Assembly (NCBI GenBank): GCA_038150465.1
Contig: JAYOTP010000011.1
Location: 1-64,000 of the forward strand
Source of the DNA: RFXV01 sp038150465
GTDB taxonomy: Bacteria > Bacteroidota > Bacteroidia > Flavobacteriales > Schleiferiaceae
Reading direction: 5' to 3'
Length of the DNA stretch: 64,000 nt
The notes below the pieces were generated by a model. That model saw nothing but the letters and a program-made list of their open reading frames with translations. It made no database searches and was not told the DNA's origin. A program made the position numbers and the translations under genes. How positions within the stretch are numbered: the first letter of the stretch is position 1; the number at the start of each line of letters is the position of its first letter. Below, in pieces: positions 7,740-15,453 of the stretch.

Positions 7740-8303
7740 ATGTGGGACGGAATCCTTAGAATACCTGAAGTCGATGTCAAGCGCATTGTGATCACTGGTG
7801 GGCCCGGAAGCGGCAAGACCACACTGATCGACGCTTTGGGAGATATGGGCTATCCCATCCATCAGGAGCGCGCCAGAGAATTGATCAAGGACGCGGACCT
7901 CGGATTGCACAGGAGCAGTCCCTGGCTGGACCATAAGGACTTTGCGGATAAGGTATTTGAGGCCCGTATGAAGGACTACGAGCAAGCTGAATTCGGATCG
8001 TTCAACTTCTACGATCGCGGACTGCCCGATACGCTGGCCTATCTGAAGCGGGATGGTCATTCGATCCCCGATGACTGGATCAGCCTGGTGATGGCCCATC
8101 GATACGAGAAGACGGTTTTCATTGCACCTCCATGGGAGGAGATCTATTCAGCAGATAAAGAGCGTAAGGAGACGACCGATGAGCTTGAAAGTATCCATGA
8201 GCACCTCTTCGATACGTATGAAAATCTCGGCTACCAGCTGATCGAACTTCCCAAAGCCTCTGTGGAATCGCGGCAGCAATTCATCATTGACACCCTCTCT
8301 TGA
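7740..8303 (+). CDS. P-loop ATPase, AAA_28-like
   Basis: Protein of about 187 residues starting at ATG 7740; TTG 7728 is an in-frame alternative. A Walker A motif GGPGSGKTT stands near the N-terminus (KRIVITGGPGSGKTTLIDAL). It is followed by YDRGLPDTLAYL, which resembles the Walker-B-like region of small predicted nucleoside or NTP kinases, and by APPWEEIYSADKERKE. The family is annotated as ATP/GTP-binding or AAA_28 and its substrate is not established. The stop overlaps the recQ start as TTGA, so the two are probably cotranscribed. Confidence 0.8.
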   Translation: MWDGILRIPEVDVKRIVITGGPGSGKTTLIDALGDMGYPIHQERARELIKDADLGLHRSSPWLDHKDFADKVFEARMKDYEQAEFGSFNFYDRGLPDTLAYLKRDGHSIPDDWISLVMAHRYEKTVFIAPPWEEIYSADKERKETTDELESIHEHLFDTYENLGYQLIELPKASVESRQQFIIDTLS

Positions 8304-10180
8304 AGAAAGCACGGTCGCTGCTCAAGCAGCACTGGGGCTACGAAGATTTCCGACCCGGTCAAGAGGAGATCATCTCATCCATACTCGAGGGATCTGATAC
8401 ACTTGCTCTTTTGCCCACGGGTGCGGGCAAGTCTTTGTGCTACCAGGTTCCTGCGCTCTTACTGGACCAACTCTGTTTGGTCATCTCTCCTTTGATCGCT
8501 TTGATGCAGGATCAGGTCCGGGAACTGAGCGAACGCGGTTTGAATGCGGTGCAGCTCAGCAGTCAACAGAGCCGTTCAGAACAGGATCGCATCCTCGACA
8601 ATTGCCGCTACGGACATACCCGGTTCCTCTTCATCTCCCCGGAGCGCCTAATGAATGCGGAATGGCTTGAAGCCATGACTCAACTGCCCATCGGACTTGT
8701 CGCGGTGGACGAGGCGCATTGTATTTCCCAATGGGGATTTGATTTCCGACCGGCCTACCGCCAGTTGGGACGCCTGCGTGAGCGCATGCCTGAAAGCCGA
8801 TGGCTCGCCCTCACTGCCACAGCAACAGCTGAAGTCTGCCAGGACATCCAAAAAGAATTGCGATTCACGAAAAGTCGCCTGATCAAAAGGAGTTTTGTCC
8901 GTAAAAACCTGAGTTATCAGCTACAGTATTCTAAAAACCGTTTGGACGACATCCTTCAGTTGATGCATCGCCACCCCGGTCCGACTGTGGTCTATGTCCC
9001 CTACAGGAGAATGTGCGCACCATTGGCCAAGGATCTGGGTCAGCGGGGCAAGGAAGCTTTGGCCTATCACGCTGGCCTGGATGCAGCCGTACGAGAAAAC
9101 AACCAGGCCAAATGGATGCGTGCCAAGGATGGAGTCATGGTGGCCACCTCGGCCTTTGGAATGGGCATCAATAAAGCGGATGTACGCCTGGTCGTGCACT
9201 GGGAAATGCCCAGCAGTCTTGAGGCGTACTTCCAGGAGGCGGGGCGTGCAGGCAGAGACGGCCTCGATGCCATGACCGTTGTTCTGGAAAAAAAAGGAGC
9301 CTGCCAAAAAAAAGCACAGCAGGAGAAAGAGCAGTGGCCAGGTCCAGATGATCTTCGTCTCATCTATGACCGCATGTGCCAGCTCGCCAGAATTGCCATG
9401 GGAACAGGGCGCGGACAAGACCACCCTTTGGATGTCGAAGCTTTGGCAGAGGATACAGGCCAGCATACATCCAAGGTTGAACTGAGCTTGAAACTGCTCG
9501 CACAAATGGAGTTGCTGAAAGCAGACACGAAAAACAAGGCATCTCAAGCCACGATCCAATTTCTGCACGATGCCCCTTCCACCTTCAAAGCTCTTGCATC
9601 CAATGAAGAGCTGACTGAGTTCGTTCGCTCCCTCGGACGCTCACATCCGGAGGCTTTCAGTCGCTCCGCACAACTGAAAAGGCAACATCTCCTGCGGTCC
9701 CATCAGGCAACTGATGGACAGATCGATCAATGGCTCACTCGCCTTGTTCAAATGGGACTCATCAAATACGGCAACACAAACGGGCAGCATACATTCACAC
9801 TGACCGAAGACCGTATACAGACCAAGCACCTGCGGATCGATCATGATCTTTTGAGCCGCAGAAAGAAGACCTTATTTAGGAGATGGGATTGCCTGCTGTA
9901 CTTCATAGAAGACAATGGCCTTTGTCGTTCCATCAAATTGCTCGACTATCTGGGCGAGGAAAAACCCGTGAAATGTGGCCGATGCGATCATTGCCTGCGC
10001 AAGGAGCGTTCACCCGCATCTTCCAAGGTTCGAAATTGGCTCATGACCCATGGGCAGAGAGCGGATTGGCATCACGACATCGACTTTTATCTTCAGGACC
10101 TCTATTGGAAGGAATACAGATACCTGGTAGAAATGGGGCAGTTGAGCCTCCCTGAAGAATGGAAAAACAAAAGAATATGA
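8300..10180 (+). CDS. recQ: RecQ-family ATP-dependent DNA helicase
   Basis: 3'-5' superfamily 2 DNA helicase of 626 residues. Visible motifs are the RecQ motif 0 (GYEDFRPGQEEII), Walker A (TGAGKS), DEAH in VAVDEAHCISQWG and motif VI QEAGRAGRDG. In canonical RecQ the four-Cys zinc module follows the helicase core directly. Here a region of some 200 residues with winged-helix character intervenes, and the Cys cluster (KCGRCDHC) is near residue 560. No HRDC domain is present. This resembles a second RecQ subfamily common in Bacteroidota. The start is TTG 8300, overlapping the upstream stop as TTGA; no ATG is suitably placed. Confidence 0.92.
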   Translation: MKKARSLLKQHWGYEDFRPGQEEIISSILEGSDTLALLPTGAGKSLCYQVPALLLDQLCLVISPLIALMQDQVRELSERGLNAVQLSSQQSRSEQDRILDNCRYGHTRFLFISPERLMNAEWLEAMTQLPIGLVAVDEAHCISQWGFDFRPAYRQLGRLRERMPESRWLALTATATAEVCQDIQKELRFTKSRLIKRSFVRKNLSYQLQYSKNRLDDILQLMHRHPGPTVVYVPYRRMCAPLAKDLGQRGKEALAYHAGLDAAVRENNQAKWMRAKDGVMVATSAFGMGINKADVRLVVHWEMPSSLEAYFQEAGRAGRDGLDAMTVVLEKKGACQKKAQQEKEQWPGPDDLRLIYDRMCQLARIAMGTGRGQDHPLDVEALAEDTGQHTSKVELSLKLLAQMELLKADTKNKASQATIQFLHDAPSTFKALASNEELTEFVRSLGRSHPEAFSRSAQLKRQHLLRSHQATDGQIDQWLTRLVQMGLIKYGNTNGQHTFTLTEDRIQTKHLRIDHDLLSRRKKTLFRRWDCLLYFIEDNGLCRSIKLLDYLGEEKPVKCGRCDHCLRKERSPASSKVRNWLMTHGQRADWHHDIDFYLQDLYWKEYRYLVEMGQLSLPEEWKNKRI

Positions 10181-11142
10181 ATCCATCCTGCTTGAGAATC
10201 GTCTTTATGGGTACGCCGGAATTTGCCGCTGAAAGTCTGCTGCTTCTTCATGAAAGCCGGCATGAGGTTGCGGCTGTAGTGACCGCGCCGGACAAGCCTT
10301 CTGGCAGGGGACGAAAACTGACGGGTTCAGCTGTGAAGAAAAAGGCAGAAGCATTGGACCTGACCGTTTTTCAACCGGAGAAACTCAGAGAAGAGGGCTT
10401 CATCCAGGCCATGAAGTCCGTGGATGCGGACCTGTTCATTGTAGTGGCCTTCCGAATGCTTCCCAAAAGTCTTTGGTCCTTGCCGAGACTTGGCACCTTC
10501 AATCTGCACGCCTCCCTGCTTCCGGACCTCCGCGGAGCGGCTCCCATTCAATGGGCCCTCTGGTACGGATATGAGAAAACAGGACTAACGACTTTTCTCA
10601 TTGACGAGGAGATCGATACAGGAAAGATCCTTTTGCAAGAAGAAACACCCATCTCTCCAGAGGATGATGCAGCCAGCTTGCACGACAAACTCATGGACCA
10701 GGGAGCCCGGCTGGTGGTGCGTACCGCCAATGCCCTTGCAGAAGGCACCGTGGCGTCCAGGGATCAGCTGATGCAGGGCGCGGTGCAACAGGCCCCAAAG
10801 ATCTTCAAAAGCGACACCTTTCTGAGCTGTGAACAAAGTTGCCAGCAAGTGAACCACCAAGTACGCGCATTGAGCCCCTATCCAGGGAGCCGTATTTCTG
10901 TGCAGCGTGAGAACGGCGCCAAAGAAGAATGGAAGATCCTCCGATCCGCTAATAAAAAAGAGACGGAATTGCCTCCGGGAGTGCTGTCTCTAGGCAGAAC
11001 AGGACTGAGGCTGAGTTGCCTCGATGGAGAAATTGAAATACTTGAATTACAAATACCGGGTAAAAAACCCTTGAGCGCCAAAGAATTCTGCCTTGGATGG
11101 AAGGGCCCAGAGCAGCTACAGACTGATGTCAATCAACTGTAA
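10177..11142 (+). CDS. fmt: Methionyl-tRNA formyltransferase
   Basis: Formylates Met-tRNAfMet using 10-formyl-tetrahydrofolate. The N-terminus has VFMGTPEFAA, and the formyl-transferase signature NLHASLLPDLRGAAPIQWAL carries the catalytic Asn-His-Asp set. The C-terminal OB-like domain begins near residue 205 (QAPKIFKSDT). The length of 321 residues is typical. ATG 10177 shares ATGA with the recQ stop; ATG 10159 is also in frame but would overlap recQ by 22 nt. Confidence 0.96.
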   Translation: MNPSCLRIVFMGTPEFAAESLLLLHESRHEVAAVVTAPDKPSGRGRKLTGSAVKKKAEALDLTVFQPEKLREEGFIQAMKSVDADLFIVVAFRMLPKSLWSLPRLGTFNLHASLLPDLRGAAPIQWALWYGYEKTGLTTFLIDEEIDTGKILLQEETPISPEDDAASLHDKLMDQGARLVVRTANALAEGTVASRDQLMQGAVQQAPKIFKSDTFLSCEQSCQQVNHQVRALSPYPGSRISVQRENGAKEEWKILRSANKKETELPPGVLSLGRTGLRLSCLDGEIEILELQIPGKKPLSAKEFCLGWKGPEQLQTDVNQL

Positions 11143-11220
11143 ATGAATTACTTAAACACTTCTCTTATCGCGCTATCAACATGAAGTGATTAACTCGTAG
11201 CGTATTAATGTGTGGATTTC

Positions 11221-11250
11221 TTGCACGGCATTGATAGTCAGTTATATTTG
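11221..11250 (+). promoter_or_regulatory. Promoter of the HU gene (TTG-N19-TAnnTTTG)
   Basis: TTG at 11221-11223 and TATATTTG at 11243-11250 are separated by exactly 19 bases. This matches the Bacteroidota primary sigma factor consensus (-33 TTG, -7 TAnnTTTG). The predicted start of transcription is about 11255, giving a leader of roughly 35 nt before the HU ATG. It is the clearest promoter in the window. Confidence 0.85.
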
Positions 11251-11289
11251 TAAGAGTCATGTTCAAACATTAAACCTAATACCACCTCT

Positions 11290-11562
11290 ATGAACAAAGC
11301 AGATATCATTGATGCAATGGCAGCAGATGCAGGCATCTCAAAGGCTCAGGCGAAGAAGGCATTGGATTCATTCACTGGTAATGTAGCCAACACCCTCGCG
11401 AGCGACGGACGTGTTTCCTTGGTTGGATTCGGATCCTTCTCTGTTTCCAAGCGTTCAGCACGCGAAGGACGCAACCCCCAGACAGGAGCAACTATCCAGA
11501 TTCCTGCAAAGAACGTGGCGCGTTTCAAGCCAGGTGCTGAATTGAACGAGAAGCTCAAGTAA
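11290..11562 (+). CDS. HU-family DNA-binding protein
   Basis: Histone-like nucleoid protein of 90 residues. It starts MNKADIIDAMAADAGISKAQ. The beta-arm region carries the family signature GFGSFSVSKRSAREGRNPQTG, with the conserved GRNPxTG and the Pro that intercalates into DNA (IQIPAKNV). It is a monocistronic gene with its own consensus promoter and a strong terminator. Confidence 0.97.
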   Translation: MNKADIIDAMAADAGISKAQAKKALDSFTGNVANTLASDGRVSLVGFGSFSVSKRSAREGRNPQTGATIQIPAKNVARFKPGAELNEKLK

Positions 11563-11580
11563 TTGACCCCTCTTAAGAAA

Positions 11581-11604
11581 AAGCCCGCTTCGGCGGGCTT
11601 TTTT
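11581..11604. terminator. Bidirectional intrinsic terminator between HU and pdxH
   Basis: Perfect 8-bp stem AAGCCCGC / GCGGGCTT with a TTCG loop. It is followed by a T run on the plus strand and preceded by an A run, so it also has a T run on the minus strand. It ends the HU transcript and, read backwards, the pdxH transcript, whose stop codon (11603-11605) lies within the T run. Confidence 0.92.
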
Positions 11605-12238
11605 ATGGCGCCAAGCGCCGCACCTTCCAAGTGTCTTCCGCACGATAATACTCCAACCGATCGTGCAAGCGGGACGATCGGCCCTGCCAAAATTCCATTT
11701 GTTCTGGCTTGAGGCGATAGCCCCCCCAGTTCTTTGGTTTCTGTATCTCTTTCCCTTCAAATTCTTTTTGAAGTTTTTCGAAACGAGATTCCAGCTCCTC
11801 CCTGTCTGATATCACTTCGCTTTGATGGGATGCCCATGCACCCAGTTGGCTGGCCCTTGGTCTGCTGGAGAAATATGCTGCGCTCTCCTGTTCTGAAATG
11901 CGCTCGACCCTGCCCTGCACCCGGACCTGACGTTGAAGTTCCTGCCAAAAGAACAGCAGACCCGCCCGATCATCATTGAGCAATTCTTCGCCTTTCCGGC
12001 TTTCATAATTCGAGAAGAACACGAATCCGGATGGATCGTACATCTTCAGAAGTACCACACGCGCCGTTGCGCCTTTTTGGCCCAGAGTGGACAACATCAT
12101 GGCATTGGCCTCGCCTGAACACACTGGACGATACTCTTCAAACCAATGATCGAATTGGTCCATTGGATGCGACTTGAGCTCTGCTTCCATCAGTTGTCCC
12201 CATTCGTAGTTCTTTCTCTGATCACTAAGATCTCTCAT
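11603..12238 (-). CDS. pdxH: Pyridoxamine 5'-phosphate oxidase
   Basis: FMN-dependent oxidase that makes pyridoxal 5'-phosphate from PNP or PMP. The 211-residue protein shows the typical blocks: NAMMLSTLGQKGATARVVLLK, FFSNYESRKG, the FMN and substrate segment SRPRASQLGAWASHQS, then PKNWGGYRLKP and the RLAP C-terminus. It is divergent from yqgE, with about 70 bases between them. Confidence 0.97.
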   Translation of the reverse strand: MRDLSDQRKNYEWGQLMEAELKSHPMDQFDHWFEEYRPVCSGEANAMMLSTLGQKGATARVVLLKMYDPSGFVFFSNYESRKGEELLNDDRAGLLFFWQELQRQVRVQGRVERISEQESAAYFSSRPRASQLGAWASHQSEVISDREELESRFEKLQKEFEGKEIQKPKNWGGYRLKPEQMEFWQGRSSRLHDRLEYYRAEDTWKVRRLAP

Positions 12239-12257
12239 GGCCTATTCAGCATTTTTT

Positions 12258-12265
12258 CAAAGTTA
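12258..12265 (-). promoter_or_regulatory. -7 element of the pdxH promoter
   Basis: On the minus strand TAACTTTG matches TAnnTTTG exactly and lies 19 bases before the pdxH start codon. A -33 TTG is not evident. Confidence 0.5.
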
Positions 12266-12298
12266 CGAACAGGGGCTCTCCGCATAGGGACAGGACAT

Positions 12299-12306
12299 TA
12301 ATTTCG
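12299..12306 (+). promoter_or_regulatory. Possible -7 element abutting the yqgE start
   Basis: TAATTTCG has one mismatch to TAnnTTTG and ends four bases before the ATG at 12311. If it is used, transcription would begin at or next to the start codon. No clear -33 TTG is seen. Confidence 0.35.
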
Positions 12307-12310
12307 GCTT

Positions 12311-12883
12311 ATGTCCTATCGTGTTCAGACCTTACAACAACCACGAAAAGGTTGCTTCCTTTTGGCCAATGCCTATTTGGGCGATCCCAATTTTGACCGG
12401 TCTGTGGTCTTGCTCACTGCGCACAATGAAGACGGTAGTCTTGGCTTTGTCCTGAACCAACCTACCGACATATCGCTGAACGCATTGCTTCCTGATTTCC
12501 CTGAGTTCCCCGCTCCGGTTTTCAATGGAGGACCCGTGGAAAAAGATCACTTATACTATGTCCATTCACGGGAAGACCTCATACCCGAGAGTCAAAAGAT
12601 CAGGGATGGCCTCTATTGGGGCGGGGAGTTCGATGCACTGAAGGAACAGGTGCTCACTGGGGCATTGCACCCGCAGGACATTCACTTCTATTTGGGCTAT
12701 AGCGGCTGGAGCGTTGGTCAGCTGCACGGAGAGATCGAGGAAAAGAGCTGGTCCATTATGGATCCAAAGAGCATAGGCCTGACCGATATGAGATCTGCGG
12801 ACCTATGGAAAGGACTGATGCGCGATACCGGAACGGAACAGTCCTATTGGCACCTCGCGCCAGAAGATCCTCAATTGAACTGA
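12311..12883 (+). CDS. YqgE/AlgH family protein
   Basis: A 190-residue protein of the conserved UPF0301 family of unknown biochemical role. Typical features are GCFLLANAYLGDPNFDRSVV, HNEDGSLGFVLNQP, FNGGPVEKD and HFYLGYSGWSVGQL. It starts at ATG 12311, and the 3' end overlaps the convergent class IV aminotransferase gene by 13 nt. AlgH was named as an alginate regulator in Pseudomonas, but that role does not transfer to Bacteroidota. Confidence 0.93.
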   Translation: MSYRVQTLQQPRKGCFLLANAYLGDPNFDRSVVLLTAHNEDGSLGFVLNQPTDISLNALLPDFPEFPAPVFNGGPVEKDHLYYVHSREDLIPESQKIRDGLYWGGEFDALKEQVLTGALHPQDIHFYLGYSGWSVGQLHGEIEEKSWSIMDPKSIGLTDMRSADLWKGLMRDTGTEQSYWHLAPEDPQLN

Positions 12884-13710
12884 AGCTCGATCAGTCCATT
12901 CATTTTCTGAGCCATTTCGCTTCCAAAGCTTTGCTTTTTGTATTGGCGGACACTCTGAACGCCACGCAGCGAATTGGTCAGCCAAACTTCATCTGCTTTC
13001 AATACATCAAAAGGAGAGATGGGTCGCTCTTGCAAGTCAAGCCCCAGCTTTTCTGAAAGCTCACCCACCTTTTTCTGCATGATGCCCTTCAGGGCGCCTG
13101 AATCCTTTTCCGGGGTGATGAGCTTTTGTCCTTCAGCCACATATAGGAACAGATTGCTGCGGGTGGACTCGATCACCTGATTGTCCTCATTGAGGATCAG
13201 GCAGTCGTCCAGATCATTTTCCCTGGCCCACTGTGCGGCGATGATGTAGAAGAGCGCATTACTGCTTTTGACCGAAGAGAGCAGGTTTCTGGCCTTCTTA
13301 TGGTCCCGGAACACATCCACATGAAGCCCCTTACCGACCTTAAAGGGTATGAGATCAAGAGGATCGGTATCGATAACGAAGTATACTTCATCGGATTCAG
13401 GCATGTACGAACCGCCGGGTCCTCTTCCCACCTGCAGACGCACCCGTGCATCTGAAGCAAGCAGATCAGCAGACTCCAGCGTGCGAAGGATCTCCTGTTC
13501 CAGATATTCCGGTGTATAGGTCATCGGGATGCTCATCCGCAAAATGCGCATGGCCGCCATCAGCCGGAAATAATGCTCCTCCCAGAATTGTATTTTACCG
13601 TTCCGGGCCAACATGGTCTCGAAAGCAGCGTCGCCATAGCGAAAAGCTCTGTCTGAAGCTGAGACCATGGCCTCCTCCTTGGGTTGTAGTGCTCCGTTCC
13701 AATTGATCAT
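12871..13710 (-). CDS. Class IV PLP aminotransferase (branched-chain aminotransferase / ADC lyase-like)
   Basis: A 279-residue fold-type IV PLP enzyme. The N-terminal segment SDRAFRYGDAAFETML is typical. The presumed PLP lysine lies in SSVKSSNALFYI, and the phosphate- and substrate-binding segment VIESTRSNLFLY follows. Members are D-amino-acid transaminases, branched-chain aminotransferases or aminodeoxychorismate lyase (PabC). In Bacteroidota this gene is often annotated as PabC-like, but no pabA or pabB is nearby, so substrate is left open. It has its own TAnnTTTG element immediately before the ATG. Confidence 0.9.
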   Translation of the reverse strand: MINWNGALQPKEEAMVSASDRAFRYGDAAFETMLARNGKIQFWEEHYFRLMAAMRILRMSIPMTYTPEYLEQEILRTLESADLLASDARVRLQVGRGPGGSYMPESDEVYFVIDTDPLDLIPFKVGKGLHVDVFRDHKKARNLLSSVKSSNALFYIIAAQWARENDLDDCLILNEDNQVIESTRSNLFLYVAEGQKLITPEKDSGALKGIMQKKVGELSEKLGLDLQERPISPFDVLKADEVWLTNSLRGVQSVRQYKKQSFGSEMAQKMNGLIELQFN

Positions 13711-13714
13711 AAGG

Positions 13715-13722
13715 CAAAATTA
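13715..13722 (-). promoter_or_regulatory. -7 element immediately before the class IV aminotransferase start
   Basis: Minus-strand TAATTTTG is a perfect TAnnTTTG and ends four bases before the ATG, suggesting a leaderless or near-leaderless transcript. TTTG at the end of the neighbouring terminator T run (13742-13739) is 16 bases upstream and could serve as a short-spaced -33. Confidence 0.55.
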
Positions 13723-13740
13723 CGTTCGGGCGATCGGGCA

Positions 13741-13766
13741 AAAAAAAGCCCCGCAAATGCGGGGCT
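13741..13766 (-). terminator. Intrinsic terminator after the T9SS esterase-like gene
   Basis: Perfect 8-bp stem AGCCCCGC / GCGGGGCT with an AAAT loop, followed on the minus strand by a run of seven to eight T. It lies 21 bases beyond the stop of the upstream minus-strand gene and separates it from the aminotransferase gene. Confidence 0.9.
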
Positions 13767-13786
13767 CTAAAAAAAACGTTCGGGAT

Positions 13787-15400
13787 CTATTGAACCGTGA
13801 CCTTGCGGAAGGTGGAACCTTGTTCGGTACGAATGGAGAGCAGATAGACACCTGCACGCAGATCGAGGAGCTCAATGCGCTCTGCATCTGATGTTCCGCG
13901 TACCACGCGAACAGTCTTGCCGGTGATATCAAGCATTTTGATCTCGACGATCGGACCGGAGAAACTGCGAACATTCACATGATCGTTGGCTGGGTTCGGA
14001 TAGATGCGCAGATCGATATCCGCAGGAGCGATCTCTTCGGCACCCATACCAATGCCCATTACAGTAGCCATCCGGGGAATGAAGTAGCCCATGACCGTAT
14101 CGATGTATGCGCGGGATTGCGCCTTGAGGTTCGGGTTGGTCTCGTTGGCACTCAGCGGATCGGTAGGATCCCAGTAGTCCCAAGGATTCGAATTGACAGC
14201 GAAGGGCAGCGCAGGATCTGCCGGTGGGATATTCATGGTGTAGATACCCTCGTACTGACCCACATTGAAAGGATTGCTCAAAGCCTTCTGGGTGTAGACG
14301 TCATTGTAGCCTGCATTCACGAAGATCGAGTTGTTGCCTGTGATATTGGCACTCTTCACAGCCGTATGGCTTCCGGCCACATCCACCACATCCCAGAATT
14401 GACCAGCTACGGGAACACGAACCATTCCTCTGTAGTAAGGAGCAAAGAAGTCGTAGCGGCAGTGTACACTGACAACTGGGGTTTCTCCAGCATCGGACCA
14501 CGCACTGTCACCGAGGGCTCCGCCCATGTTCATTACGAGACTCACCTGATCGGGTACGCCCGCATAATTCTCAATATTCCGACCGGGTTGAGAGAAATCG
14601 ATCAAAGGAAGACCGGTGGTCGGGTTGGTACCACTGATGGTGGCGGCTCCTCCGAAACCGTTCCAGTCACCAATGACGGCCGTGTCCACATAGGGATCGC
14701 CTACTCCAACTGTTCCGCCCAGAATGCCAATGGTGTCCGTGTACTGGAACTTGGTCGGTGCAGTGACCTCACTCAGATCACTCAGCGCTCCGTAGGCCAG
14801 AGTGATGTATCCTCCAGATCCCTGACCGATGAGCATCACATTGGCCGGATCTACATGGAATGGATCAATGGCGGGCAAGGTGGGCAGTTGGACCTGCTTG
14901 GAAGCGCGAACAAAGCGTACGGCCGTCTTGGCATCCTGTACCGCATTGTAAACAGCCATCAAGTTCGAACCTCTTCTGAGGTCGAGATTTTGGGTGTTGT
15001 TCGCCTGCCATCCTAAGCGATAGGTAGCTGAGATCGCCACGTAGCCTTTTTTGGCCAGTCGCTGGCAGATCTCAACGGCAGCTGAGTCCTTTTGCCACCC
15101 CAATGGGGATGCAAGCCCTTTGGGCAGGAAACTTCCGGTATGCAGATAGATCACCACGGGGCGATCCATCACGTTGTCCACCATGGGGTCTGCCATATAC
15201 ACATCTGCGTACAATGGAATGACCTGTGGACCTCCCAGAGTAGCGGGCACATAGGCACTGAAGTTCATGCCATAGACCACGTCCTCAGTGACCACAATAT
15301 CGTCGTCATTGAAGATGTCATCAACATATCTCACCTGAGCCAGCAGTCCCAAGGGAAGTGCAAGCAAAAGGGCAAGAGGAAGGAATAATCTTTTCTTCAT
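13787..15400 (-). CDS. Secreted alpha/beta-hydrolase-fold protein with T9SS type A sorting domain
   Basis: A 537-residue protein with a signal peptide (MKKRLFLPLALLLALPLGLLAQ). Its esterase-like core contains the oxyanion segment VVIYLHTGSFLPKG, then YVAISATYRLGW and a nucleophile-elbow candidate at VMLIGQGSGGYITLAYG. The C-terminal 80 residues are a T9SS sorting domain (RIYPNPANDHVNV, then LRAGVYLLSI), so it is exported to the surface or medium. The elbow aligned to the usual GxSAGG puts Gly where the catalytic Ser should be, with Ser one residue later, so activity is uncertain. It lies 53 bases downstream of a TonB-dependent receptor on the same strand, so co-expression is plausible. Confidence 0.85.
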   Translation of the reverse strand: MKKRLFLPLALLLALPLGLLAQVRYVDDIFNDDDIVVTEDVVYGMNFSAYVPATLGGPQVIPLYADVYMADPMVDNVMDRPVVIYLHTGSFLPKGLASPLGWQKDSAAVEICQRLAKKGYVAISATYRLGWQANNTQNLDLRRGSNLMAVYNAVQDAKTAVRFVRASKQVQLPTLPAIDPFHVDPANVMLIGQGSGGYITLAYGALSDLSEVTAPTKFQYTDTIGILGGTVGVGDPYVDTAVIGDWNGFGGAATISGTNPTTGLPLIDFSQPGRNIENYAGVPDQVSLVMNMGGALGDSAWSDAGETPVVSVHCRYDFFAPYYRGMVRVPVAGQFWDVVDVAGSHTAVKSANITGNNSIFVNAGYNDVYTQKALSNPFNVGQYEGIYTMNIPPADPALPFAVNSNPWDYWDPTDPLSANETNPNLKAQSRAYIDTVMGYFIPRMATVMGIGMGAEEIAPADIDLRIYPNPANDHVNVRSFSGPIVEIKMLDITGKTVRVVRGTSDAERIELLDLRAGVYLLSIRTEQGSTFRKVTVQ

Positions 15401-15453
15401 ATCGTTTTTTAATGGTTTGACTAAGCGGGAAAGGTACGCAATTGAGCGATTAC

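Noticed and set aside
13979..15016. 345-codon plus-strand open frame opposite the T9SS hydrolase gene
   Set aside because: Composition is low in hydrophobic pattern and there are no motifs. It is antisense to a gene with signal peptide and sorting domain, so it is a shadow frame.
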